From Candidatus Dormiibacterota bacterium (GTDB lineage: Bacteria; Chloroflexota; Dormibacteria; Dormibacterales; Dormibacteraceae), in assembly GCA_955652835.1 (NCBI GenBank), contig CATPBO010000208.1, positions 1 to 42,049 on the forward strand: 42,049 bases of DNA, given 5' to 3'. The notes under the pieces were generated by a model. The model was not told where the DNA came from, ran no database searches, and was given only the letters and a program-made list of their open reading frames with translations. The position numbers and the translations under genes are program-made. Positions 6,960 through 14,911 of the stretch are shown here, piece by piece (position 1 is the stretch's first letter; each line of letters begins with the position of its first letter).

Positions 6960-7382
6960 TTGGCTAAGCGCAACCTGGCTGAGCTCAAGATCCCGGCGTC
7001 GTCGGCGTTCATTCCGGTCGCCAAGCGGGTGGCCACGACGCTCGGCGGCCAGTTGGGTTTCAGCCTGGTGGACCTTGACGAGCTGACGATTGCCCTGACG
7101 CAGGCATGCGACAGCGCGATCGCCGCGGCGAGCGATCTGGGCTCGCCGGCGGACCTCAAGCTCACCTACTTCGCAACCGATCGCGCGTTGGTGGTGGACG
7201 TCGACCTGATGCCAAGCGGCAACACAGCCCTCCCCGCGCCCAAGCCAGACGCCGCCGTCGACCCGGAGCTGCAGCGACTCGCCTACGAGATGATCCGCTG
7301 CTTCGTTGACGACTTCCGGCCCCAGGTCGAGCCCACTACCGGGCACGTCAGTTTCCGGATGGTCAAGTACCTGGCGGGCTGA
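6960..7382 (+). CDS. RsbW/SpoIIAB-like anti-sigma factor, degenerate ATPase domain
   Basis: A 140-residue protein with the fold pattern of HATPase anti-sigma kinases. TTG 6960 is the likely start, with AGGAAGAGG ending 5 nt upstream. The helix LTIALTQACDSAIAAAS (42-58) aligns with the N box of RsbW (usually xxEAxxNA), but the Glu is Gln49-like and the Asn is replaced by Ser. No DxGxG ATP-lid motif is visible; residues 84-100 form a Pro/Ala-rich loop instead. The C-terminus (GHVSFRMVKYL) resembles the last strand of the fold. Placement 37 bases upstream of a SigB-type sigma gene supports the anti-sigma role. I infer sigma binding without effective kinase activity. Homology at this divergence is moderate. 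Confidence 0.65.
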   Translation: MAKRNLAELKIPASSAFIPVAKRVATTLGGQLGFSLVDLDELTIALTQACDSAIAAASDLGSPADLKLTYFATDRALVVDVDLMPSGNTALPAPKPDAAVDPELQRLAYEMIRCFVDDFRPQVEPTTGHVSFRMVKYLAG

Positions 7383-7419
7383 CCGCCGCCCGCACTCAAA
7401 AAGCCGACACTAAAGGCCA

Positions 7420-8202
7420 GTGGCTGCACAACAGCGGATTCCCCGCGAAGAGCTGCGGGCGCTCCATCGTCGCTATAGGGAGACAACGGACCCGGCCGAG
7501 AAGGAGCGCATTCGCGAGCAGCTCGTCAACGCTTATCACGACTTCGTCTACTTTCTCGCCCGCAAGTTCCAGAACCGCGGCGAGCCGCTCGACGACATCG
7601 TGCAGGTTGGCTATCTCGGTCTCATCAAGGCCATCGAGCGCTTCGACCCCGACCTGGGATTTGAATTCACGACCTTTGCCACGCTGACCGTCGCGGGGGA
7701 GATCAAACGGCACTTTCGAGACAAAGGCACCGCCATCCGCTTTCCGCGCCGCCTCCAGGAGCTCCACCAGTCCGTGGTTCGCGTCAATGAACAGATGAAG
7801 AACGAGCTCGGAAGGGAGCCGACCGTGGCCGAGCTGGCCGAACGACTGGGCGTAACGCCGGACGATGTGACCGAGGCGATGGAAATGGGCCCGGCCTACA
7901 TGCCGCTTTCCCTGGACCAGCCGATCGCTTCAAGCGATGGCGGGGACAGCCGCGCTATCGCCGACCAGATCGGCGGCGCGGACCCTGAGCTGGACCGAGT
8001 CGAGATGCGCGACGTCCTCGACCGCGCGATGGAGCACTTGACACCGCGCGAGCGGGCGATCATGGCGATGAGGTTTTACGAGCAGATGTCACAGTCAGAG
8101 ATCGCTCGCCGACTCGGCATCAGCCAGATGCACGTCTCGCGCCTGCAACGGGCAGCCCTCGAGCAGTTGCGAAAGTACGTGCCGCAAGAATCCGCCTCTT
8201 AG
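7420..8202 (+). CDS. sigB: SigB/SigF-type alternative sigma factor
   Basis: A 260-residue group 3 sigma-70 factor. Region 2 runs from about 25 to 110, with DDIVQVGYLGLIKAIERFDP and FTTFATLTVAGEIKRHFRDKG. FPRRLQELHQSV and the region 3 helices (LGREPTVAELAERLGV) match the SigB/SigF/SigG branch. Region 4 ends with the helix-turn-helix MSQSEIARRLGISQMHVSRLQ. There is no region 1.1. GTG 7420 is the only sensible start; the ribosome binding site (AAAGG) is weak and close. The gene follows its candidate anti-sigma factor and overlaps pdxH by one base. The SigB-type promoter at 6258 suggests it transcribes its own operon. No RsbV or PP2C-type partner is present in the window. Confidence 0.92.
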   Translation: MAAQQRIPREELRALHRRYRETTDPAEKERIREQLVNAYHDFVYFLARKFQNRGEPLDDIVQVGYLGLIKAIERFDPDLGFEFTTFATLTVAGEIKRHFRDKGTAIRFPRRLQELHQSVVRVNEQMKNELGREPTVAELAERLGVTPDDVTEAMEMGPAYMPLSLDQPIASSDGGDSRAIADQIGGADPELDRVEMRDVLDRAMEHLTPRERAIMAMRFYEQMSQSEIARRLGISQMHVSRLQRAALEQLRKYVPQESAS

Positions 8203-8798
8203 TGGGGCTGCTCGAGTCGAAGGCACCGGCCGACCCGCTGACGCTGTTTCGGCGGTGGTATCGGGAGGTGCAAGACGCGGGCGCGCCGCAGCCCGATGCG
8301 GTCGCCCTCGCCACGGCCGGCGCCGAGGGCCCGTCGGTGCGCATGGTCCTTTTCAAAGGCATCCAGGACGGATCGTTTCTGTTCTATTCGAACTACGACA
8401 GCCGCAAGGGCCGAGACCTGGCGGAGAACAATCGCGCGGCGTTCGTCTTCTACTGGCCCGCGACTCGCCACCAGGTGCGCGTCTCGGGGACCGTCAGACG
8501 CCTGGATCGCAAGGCTTCGCTTGCCTACTTCAGAAGTCGGCCGCGCGGCGCGCAACTGTCCGCGCTGGCCTCGAGGCAGAGCCGCGCTGTGCCCTCGCGC
8601 AAGGTGCTAGAGCGTGCAGTGGCCAAGCTGGCGGAGAACTACCCCGGCGATGTTCCTCTGCCACCGGATTGGGGTGGCTATGCGCTCCGGCCGCGGTGGA
8701 TCGAATTCTGGGAGAACCGCGAGGACCGGCTCCACGACCGTTTGCGCTACATGCGCAAGACCGGCGGCGCTTGGCGGCTGGAGAGGCTCGCGCCGTAA
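8202..8798 (+). CDS. pdxH: Pyridoxamine 5'-phosphate oxidase
   Basis: A 198-residue FMN-dependent oxidase that converts pyridoxine or pyridoxamine 5'-phosphate to pyridoxal 5'-phosphate. N-terminal FMN-binding elements (SVRMVLFKGI, FYSNYDSRKGRDL) and the C-terminal PdxH signature (RWIEFWENREDRLHDRLRY, then WRLERLAP) are intact; the RLHDR part carries substrate-binding Arg and His. GTG 8202 overlaps the sigma factor stop by one base, so its translation is coupled to the stress sigma gene. The sigma-pdxH coupling is unusual and suggests co-expression of PLP salvage with the stress module, which is inference. Confidence 0.95.
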   Translation: MGLLESKAPADPLTLFRRWYREVQDAGAPQPDAVALATAGAEGPSVRMVLFKGIQDGSFLFYSNYDSRKGRDLAENNRAAFVFYWPATRHQVRVSGTVRRLDRKASLAYFRSRPRGAQLSALASRQSRAVPSRKVLERAVAKLAENYPGDVPLPPDWGGYALRPRWIEFWENREDRLHDRLRYMRKTGGAWRLERLAP

Positions 8799-8812
8799 GC
8801 TAAGCCCGCCCC

Positions 8813-11380
8813 TTGACTGGGAATGAGATCCGCACACGTTTTCTAGAGCATTTCAAGAGCCGGGAGCATCTGGTCCTGCCCAGCGCGTCGCTGGTGCCGC
8901 ACGGGGACCCGAGCACGCTTTTCATCTCGGCTGGAATGCAGCCGCTCAAGCCTTTCTACCTGGGGTTGAGCGATCCGCCCGCGCCCAGGATCGCGACCTG
9001 CCAGAAGTGCCTGCGCACCGGTGACATCGAAGAGGTGGGGAAGACCGACCGCCACAACACCTTCTTCGAGATGCTCGGCAACTTTGCCCCGACCGGAGAC
9101 TACTTCAAGGAGACGGCGATCCCGCTGGCATGGGAGCTGGTCACGAGTCGGTTCGAAATGCCCGTGGACCGCCTGCGCGCGACGATCCATCCGAGCGATG
9201 ACCAGGCATATGAGATTTGGCTCGGGCAACCAGGCATGACCGCGGATCACGTCACGCGCCTCGAAGACAACTGGTGGGGCCTGGGCGCGGGACCGTGCGG
9301 ACCCGATTCAGAAATCTGGTGGGATCGCGGTAAGGAGGTCGGCTGCGGACGCGACGATTGCGTCCCCGATCATTGCGATCGCTTCACCGAATTCTGGAAC
9401 CTCGTGTTCCCTCAGTACGACCAGCGCGGCCCGATAGCAGGTACATCAGGCGAAGCTGTCATGCGCGGCGTGGCCGACGGGAGCCTCGTCCCGCTGGCGC
9501 GTCCGGCGATCGACACGGGGATGGGGCTCGAGCGCATCGCGTACATCCTGCAGGGCAAGACGAACGTCTTCGAAACAGATCTCCTGGCACCGGTCATCGA
9601 TCGCGTCCGCGAGGTGTCAGACAAGCAGGTGACTCTATCTGAGCGCATCGTCGCGGACCATGTTCGCGCTGCCTGTTTTGTGATGCTGGAGCACATCAAC
9701 CCGAGCAATGAGGGCCGCGGCTACGTGCTTCGCCGGCTGATCCGCCGAGCAACCGTGCATGCGCGGCGGTTGAACATGCACTCACAGCTGGGGGCCCTGG
9801 TCGATGAAGTAGTCAAGGTGATGGGCTCGCCGTACCCGGAGCTTCGAGACCACGAAGCCGTGATTCGCGCCGGCATCGATTCGGAACAAGGGCGATTTCA
9901 GCACACGCTCGATCAGGGGATGGAGATGTTCGAGCGCATCGTTGCCAAGCATCCCCAAACCATCCCCGGCAGCGAGGCATTCAAGCTGCATGACACTTTT
10001 GGTTTTCCAATCGATCTCACCCGCGAGCTGGCGCAAGAGCGCGGGCTTCACGTCGATGAGGAAGGGTTCAAAGCTGAGATGGCCGCTCAGAAAGAGCGAT
10101 CACGTCGCGAGATCCCCCGCGGGTGGTCAGTGGCGAAAGACCTGCCGAAATCGGAATTCACCGGCTACAACGCGGTCAGCACGCAGACGTCGATCGTCGC
10201 GTTGCGCAAGGACGGCAAACCCGTCGACCATGCGGTCGAGGGCGATGACGTCGAGGTCTTTCTCGCACGCACTCCTTTCTATGCGGAGTCGGGCGGGCAG
10301 GTCGGTGACACCGGCACGATCACAACCGAGAGCGGCGTGGTGCGCGTGGAAGATACGCAGAAACCCGCTGATGGTGTAATCGCCCATCTTGGCGCGGTGA
10401 TCACGGGCGACCTGGTGGCCGGCCAGACGGCGACCGCCGCTGTTGACGCGGGGCGTCGCCGGCAGATCGCGCGCCACCACTCGGCCACCCACCTGCTTCA
10501 CAAGGCGCTTCGTGAAACCCTCGGCGAAAACGTCGTGCAGAGGGGCTCATGGGTTGGTCCTGATCACACATCGTTCGACATCCCGTTCAACAGGGCCATC
10601 ACGAAAGACGAGCTCGTGCGGATCAATCGTCGCGTCATGGAAAAGGTGCGCGCGGCGCTGCCGTTTCACGAAAGCCAGAAGCCTTACAAAGAAGCGGTCG
10701 CGCAGGGCGCCATGCACCTGTTCGATGAGAAGTACGGCGACGTCGTGCGCGTGGTGTGCTTCGGTGATTGGACATGTGAGCTCTGCGGCGGAACCCACGT
10801 CACCAACACCGCTGACGTCGGCACTGCTGTGATCGTCTCGGAGTCCAGCATCGGATCGGGCTTGCGGCGCATCGACATGGTGGTCGGTGAAGCCGCCGAC
10901 GACCTGGTGTTTCGTGACCGCGAGCTGCTCTCGGAGCTTGCGCGTACGTTCAACACCGGCCCGGAACAGCTGCCCGCTCGGGTGCAGGCGCTGCGCGTGC
11001 AGCTAAAAGAGGCAGAGCGCGAGCTGGAGAAGCTGCGCGACCAGGTTCGGACTGCTCGCGTCGGCGGTGGGGACGGCCTGGCGATCAAGCACGGCAAGGT
11101 TGCCTACGTGACCGAAATCGTCGACGCCTCTAACCTTGACGAGTTGAAGTCCTATGCAGATCGCTATCTCGAGGCGCTGAAGTCCGGCATCGTAACCGTT
11201 GTCGGCGGTGGCCTGTTTGTCATCAAGGTGTCCAATGACCTCGTCTCCCAATACGATGCCAACCGCCTCAAAGCCTTCTTCGGCACCGGCGGTGGCCGGC
11301 CACAGCTCGCCAGCGGCAAGCTGACCGTCCCTGTCGAGGAGGCGTTCAAGCGCCTCGACCATGAGCTCGCCTCCCTATGA
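8813..11380 (+). CDS. alaS: Alanyl-tRNA synthetase
   Basis: An 855-residue class II synthetase with all expected parts: catalytic core starting with IRTRFLEHFKSREHLVLPSASLVP, motif 2 (RHNTFFEMLGNFAPTGDYFKE), tRNA-recognition helical domain, the editing domain with HHSATHLLHKAL (HxxxH) and CELCGGTHV (CxxxH-type zinc ligands), a coiled-coil region around residues 720-745, and a C-terminal DHHA1 domain ending in GTGGGRPQLASGKL. The start is TTG 8813; a nearby ATG at 8823 is out of frame. No T-box or clear promoter is visible in the 14 bases after pdxH. The last codon overlaps the next gene (ATGA). Confidence 0.97.
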   Translation: MTGNEIRTRFLEHFKSREHLVLPSASLVPHGDPSTLFISAGMQPLKPFYLGLSDPPAPRIATCQKCLRTGDIEEVGKTDRHNTFFEMLGNFAPTGDYFKETAIPLAWELVTSRFEMPVDRLRATIHPSDDQAYEIWLGQPGMTADHVTRLEDNWWGLGAGPCGPDSEIWWDRGKEVGCGRDDCVPDHCDRFTEFWNLVFPQYDQRGPIAGTSGEAVMRGVADGSLVPLARPAIDTGMGLERIAYILQGKTNVFETDLLAPVIDRVREVSDKQVTLSERIVADHVRAACFVMLEHINPSNEGRGYVLRRLIRRATVHARRLNMHSQLGALVDEVVKVMGSPYPELRDHEAVIRAGIDSEQGRFQHTLDQGMEMFERIVAKHPQTIPGSEAFKLHDTFGFPIDLTRELAQERGLHVDEEGFKAEMAAQKERSRREIPRGWSVAKDLPKSEFTGYNAVSTQTSIVALRKDGKPVDHAVEGDDVEVFLARTPFYAESGGQVGDTGTITTESGVVRVEDTQKPADGVIAHLGAVITGDLVAGQTATAAVDAGRRRQIARHHSATHLLHKALRETLGENVVQRGSWVGPDHTSFDIPFNRAITKDELVRINRRVMEKVRAALPFHESQKPYKEAVAQGAMHLFDEKYGDVVRVVCFGDWTCELCGGTHVTNTADVGTAVIVSESSIGSGLRRIDMVVGEAADDLVFRDRELLSELARTFNTGPEQLPARVQALRVQLKEAERELEKLRDQVRTARVGGGDGLAIKHGKVAYVTEIVDASNLDELKSYADRYLEALKSGIVTVVGGGLFVIKVSNDLVSQYDANRLKAFFGTGGGRPQLASGKLTVPVEEAFKRLDHELASL

Positions 11381-12636
11381 CCAAGTTCAAGTTCCTACGC
11401 AAGCGCAGCGAGTACTACCGCCACTTCACGGTGCTGGACATTGGGACGGACTTGATCAAGGTCCTTGTCGTCCGCCGAGAGGGTCCGGATGGCGAAGTGC
11501 TTGGTGTCGGCCGGGAGCCGCAGGCACCCGCGGCGATGTCAGGCGGCGCGATCGCCGACCTCGAGTCGGTGATCCAGTCCAGCAACCGAGCCCTGGAAGC
11601 GGCCGAGGACATGGCGAAAACCGTGCCGGGACAGGTCGTCGTGGGCATCGCGGGTGAGCTCATCAAGGGCTTTTCGTCGACCATCGCCTATCCTCGCGAG
11701 AACTCGAAAGCGCGAGTGCGGTCCAGCGAGATCACCACGATGCTGCAGATGGTCCAGCGCCGCGCGCTGCGCGAAGCGCAGCACTTGCTGGAGATGGAGC
11801 GCAGCTACGGCCAGCTCGAGGCGCGACTTGTGCATTCGGCGATCACGAACGTCCGGGTGGACGGCTACCCCGTCACGAACCCGGTTGGATTCACCGGCAA
11901 GAACCTCGAGGTCACCGTCTTCAACACGTTTGCGCCGATGACTCACATCGATGCGATCGAGACGGTCGTGCGCGAGCTCGACCTGGAGCTAGCGGCTGCC
12001 GTCGCCCAGCCTTATGCCCTCGCACGAGCGTGCGCCAGCGAGGAGACCTGGGCGGAAGGCGGGATCTTCGTCGACGTCGGCGGTGGCACGACCGATGTCG
12101 CGCTGATCCGCGATGGTGGCGTCGAAGGCACCCGGATGTTCAACCTGGGCGGCCGAGCCTTCACCCGGCGCCTCGCGCTGGCGTTCGGTTTGAGCTACGA
12201 GGAGGCGGAAGCCCGCAAGCTCCGGCACTCAGAAGGTCTGCTCTCGGCGGACCAGCACCGCCAGGTGTCCGAGCTCTTGAGTGCCGACGCCGAGGTTCTG
12301 CTGCAGGGCCTCGCCTTGAGCATCAAGGAGCTTTCGCGTGGTGAGCGCCTGCCGACCAGCATCTTCCTCTGTGGAGGCGGAAGCCTCCTCCCGGAGCTGA
12401 CGCTGGAGATGGTGAAGAACAACTGGGCCGCCGGCCTCCCGTTCCCGCGCGAGCCGCGGATCCGGCACCTCGTACCCCCGGATGTGCGTAATCTGACCGA
12501 CTCTACAGGTCAGCTTTCGAGCCCACAGGACATCGCCCCGATGGGCCTGGCGAACCACGCTCTCCGAACTGAAGCCGAAGAGCGGGACACGGTGAACACC
12601 GTCATGCGCCGGGTCCTAGGCGGTATAAAGGTCTGA
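11377..12636 (+). CDS. PilM/FtsA-like actin-fold ATPase
   Basis: A 419-residue protein of the actin-like superfamily. The phosphate 1 loop is VLDIGTDLIKVLVV (about 19-32), an SHS2-type insertion begins near PGQVVVGIAGELIKGF, phosphate 2 is FVDVGGGTTDVALIRDG (about 228-244), and the adenosine motif is IFLCGGGSLLPEL (about 329-341). PilM of type IV pili and FtsA share this design; an FtsA-type C-terminal amphipathic tail is not obvious, and no ftsZ is near. The next gene encodes a bitopic membrane protein with an extracellular domain, which could be its partner as PilN is for PilM. I favour a PilM-like envelope scaffold, with moderate certainty on the exact role. It overlaps alaS by four bases. 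Confidence 0.75.
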   Translation: MTKFKFLRKRSEYYRHFTVLDIGTDLIKVLVVRREGPDGEVLGVGREPQAPAAMSGGAIADLESVIQSSNRALEAAEDMAKTVPGQVVVGIAGELIKGFSSTIAYPRENSKARVRSSEITTMLQMVQRRALREAQHLLEMERSYGQLEARLVHSAITNVRVDGYPVTNPVGFTGKNLEVTVFNTFAPMTHIDAIETVVRELDLELAAAVAQPYALARACASEETWAEGGIFVDVGGGTTDVALIRDGGVEGTRMFNLGGRAFTRRLALAFGLSYEEAEARKLRHSEGLLSADQHRQVSELLSADAEVLLQGLALSIKELSRGERLPTSIFLCGGGSLLPELTLEMVKNNWAAGLPFPREPRIRHLVPPDVRNLTDSTGQLSSPQDIAPMGLANHALRTEAEERDTVNTVMRRVLGGIKV

Positions 12637-12664
12637 AAAGGCCCCCAGGAGACTTGTAAACGCC

Positions 12665-14263
12665 ATGGCAACGAACCCGATTTACGTCGAGACGGAAGAG
12701 GAGATCCCGGAGGTGGTCGAGCGCCTTCGCCGCTTCGACGGCGAAGAAACGATGCTCGTGCTGCCGATGCGCTCCCGCATCGGTCAAAGCCGCTTCAACT
12801 TCCAGCTGCTGCGCAACTACGCCGCGCGCCTGGGGAAGCGGGTAACCGTCGTCTGCGATGATCCGGCCGTCCAGAAGATGGCGTCGGAGAGCGGTTTTGC
12901 CGTCTTCGGGGCCGTAGGTCTGCAGGGCGAGGGCATTCCTTCAGAGCCTGAAGCTCCGGAGCCGGTACGCCGCTGGTGGCAGCGGGTGCGCACCTCGCCC
13001 ACGACGCACGTGGGCATTGCGGCGCCGACCAGGTTGCTGACCAAGACGGCGACCGAGCTGAAGCCGGGCCGTTTCCTCCTCTACGTCACGGCATCGACGC
13101 TGCTACTGGTCGGCCTTTTCGGTGCGGCGATCTACGTGCCGTCTGCCTCGGTCACGCTCACCGCGCAGGCCGCCCCGTTCACCCAGAAGGACGTCGAGAT
13201 CCAGGCCCAGCCGGGCAAGGGGCCGGTCAAAGTGCGGTCGGTGGTCATTTCCCGCTCCAGCTCTCAGGGTTTCAAGACCACCGGGCTCATCCAGGTCCCG
13301 TTGGCGCCGGCCATCGGACAGGTGGTCTATACGAACAGCTGCACCGCCAACACTCACGGAGCGCCGGGCATCTATCTCTACAGAGGCCAGCGGCTGATCA
13401 ATGCGAACGGGCTTGTGTTCGCCCAGACCTCTGGCGACACCATGGTTCCGTGGGGGCAGGCGAGCTCGCTCCTGAACATCGTCGCCGTTCAGCCCGGATC
13501 GCCTGGCAACGTGGGCTCGGGGACGATCAGCGGGCCGCAGGCGATCCAGGGCAACAACTTCCAGTGCCTGAGCGTCAACAATCCTCAGGCCACAGGCGGG
13601 GGAACCGATCCATCGTCGACACCGCAGATGACGGTGTCCGACTTCGACGCCGGGCGGGCACAGCTCGAGCAGGAGCTGCACCAGAGCATCGCCCAGACCC
13701 TGAGCACCTCGGGCCAGGCGGGTGAGAAGCTCAGCGAGACGATCATCTTCGGTCCGCCCCAATACTCGACCGACCACCAGCCCAACGACAAGGTGCCAAC
13801 CTTCAGCGGGACCATGACAGTAAGTGGTGAGGGCGACTTCTACAGCGACTCGGACGTCCAGAAGGCCTTCCAGACGTACCTGTCGCAGCGGGTGCCAAAC
13901 GATCAGCAGCTGCTCACCGAGAGCCCGATCCAGGTCCAGTACCGCATCCTCAGCTCGACCCAGGGGGGCAACCTCACATTCCTCGGCACCGCCGCGGCTT
14001 ATGTCGCTCCGAAGCTCGACGAGGCGAAGATCCGCTCGCAGATCGTCGGCCGGCCGGTAGCGCAGGCGCGGTTCTACCTCGAACGCCTGCCTATCCGCTC
14101 GGTGGCGATCAAGGAGCAGCCCATGACACTGCCCCTAATGCCACTGCTGGTCGGCCGCATCTCGCTGCATTACGTGGTCCAACAGGGTGCGCCGTCGAGC
14201 GCAGCGGCGGCGGGAACCCCGGAGACCGGATCGCCGTTGGCATCCCCAAAGCCGTCGCCCTAA
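12665..14263 (+). CDS. Bitopic membrane protein with baseplate-J-like extracellular domain
   Basis: A 532-residue protein with a cytoplasmic N-terminal domain (1-135; strands such as TMLVLPMR and KRVTVVCDDPAVQKMASESGFAVF suggest a small Rossmann-like fold), one membrane helix (about 137-157, FLLYVTASTLLLVGLFGAAIY) and a large external part. Residues about 215-300 show the baseplate J pattern (GIYLYRGQRLINANGLVFAQT, then VAVQPGSPGNVGSGTI). The C-terminus is Pro/Ser/Ala-rich. An AGGAG lies 13 nt before ATG 12665, a long spacing. A TATAAA at 12624-12629 could be a -10 element for an internal promoter. Function is unknown; pairing with the actin-like ATPase suggests an envelope-spanning complex, perhaps pilus-related (inference). 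Confidence 0.7.
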   Translation: MATNPIYVETEEEIPEVVERLRRFDGEETMLVLPMRSRIGQSRFNFQLLRNYAARLGKRVTVVCDDPAVQKMASESGFAVFGAVGLQGEGIPSEPEAPEPVRRWWQRVRTSPTTHVGIAAPTRLLTKTATELKPGRFLLYVTASTLLLVGLFGAAIYVPSASVTLTAQAAPFTQKDVEIQAQPGKGPVKVRSVVISRSSSQGFKTTGLIQVPLAPAIGQVVYTNSCTANTHGAPGIYLYRGQRLINANGLVFAQTSGDTMVPWGQASSLLNIVAVQPGSPGNVGSGTISGPQAIQGNNFQCLSVNNPQATGGGTDPSSTPQMTVSDFDAGRAQLEQELHQSIAQTLSTSGQAGEKLSETIIFGPPQYSTDHQPNDKVPTFSGTMTVSGEGDFYSDSDVQKAFQTYLSQRVPNDQQLLTESPIQVQYRILSSTQGGNLTFLGTAAAYVAPKLDEAKIRSQIVGRPVAQARFYLERLPIRSVAIKEQPMTLPLMPLLVGRISLHYVVQQGAPSSAAAAGTPETGSPLASPKPSP

Positions 14264-14271
14264 CCACTAGG

Positions 14272-14688
14272 TTGCGGATCCTGGCGGTAGATCCGGGGTC
14301 GAAGCGCATTGGCCTTGCTGTGAGCGACCCGACCGGAACCATCGCGCAGGCGCTGACCACGGTGCCGGCCGAGCCGGCAGCGACTCTCGCATCGCGGCTG
14401 GCGGAGATCGCCAGGACGCAGGAAGCTCGTCGCATCGTCGTCGGCCTGCCGCTGCGCCTGGACGGCACGCGCGGGCCTGAGGCGGCCGCGGCTCAACAGC
14501 TGGCACACGGCTTGCGCCAGGCCGCGCGGCTGCCAGTCGACATGGTCGACGAACGCCTAACGACAGCAGCGGCGGAACGCTCCCTGATCGCGGGCGGCGT
14601 GCGCCGGGAGAAGCGCCGGCTGAGCATTGACCGGGTCGCGGCCACCCTCCTGCTGCAGGGTTATCTAGACCACAAACGTGGCGGCTGA
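14272..14688 (+). CDS. ruvX: RuvX/YqgF family Holliday junction resolvase-like nuclease
   Basis: A 138-residue RNase H-fold protein that starts at TTG 14272. The first strand with the catalytic Asp is LAVDPGSKRIGLAVSDP. RRIVVGLPLRLDGTRGPEA and VDMVDERLTTAAAE (second acidic residue) follow, and the last catalytic Asp is in SIDRVAATLLLQGYL. Members process 16S rRNA ends or resolve junctions. The chain ruvX, DUF1292, mltG is conserved in Firmicutes and related bacteria and supports the call. It overlaps the next gene by 11 bases. Confidence 0.93.
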   Translation: MRILAVDPGSKRIGLAVSDPTGTIAQALTTVPAEPAATLASRLAEIARTQEARRIVVGLPLRLDGTRGPEAAAAQQLAHGLRQAARLPVDMVDERLTTAAAERSLIAGGVRREKRRLSIDRVAATLLLQGYLDHKRGG

Positions 14689-14911
14689 CGAACCCCAATC
14701 CATCACGCTGATCGATGAGACCGGGCTCGAGCGCCGGTTCCACCTTCACGACGCCTTCGACGTAGAGGGTGTCCCTTACTACCTGGTCGAGGCGGAGAAC
14801 GATCCATCGCAGGTGCTTCTCCTTCGCGAAGCGGCCGGCGGCCTGGAGACCGTCGACGGCGAGGAGTTCAAAAAAGTGATCGCCGCGCTCGAGCAGGACA
14901 AGGTCGAGTGA
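14678..14911 (+). CDS. DUF1292 family protein (YrzB-like)
   Basis: A 77-residue acidic cytoplasmic protein starting at GTG 14678. The pattern of ITLIDETGLERRFHLHDAFDVEG, YYLVEAEND and LRE, then GLETVDGEEFKKVIAALEQ is that of DUF1292, found next to ruvX (yrrK in Bacillus) and alaS in Firmicutes. It overlaps ruvX by 11 bases and mltG by 4, so all three are coupled. No function is known for the family. Confidence 0.85.
   Translation: MAADEPQSITLIDETGLERRFHLHDAFDVEGVPYYLVEAENDPSQVLLLREAAGGLETVDGEEFKKVIAALEQDKVE

Noticed and set aside
8796-8812. Promoter TAAGCT before alaS
   Set aside because: The hexamer is formed by the pdxH stop codon, matches poorly and is 11 nt from a TTG start; not convincing.
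12665-14263. Prophage remnant because of the baseplate-J domain
   Set aside because: No other phage genes are near, the gene is in a housekeeping run next to a PilM-like gene, and it has a membrane helix unlike phage baseplate proteins.
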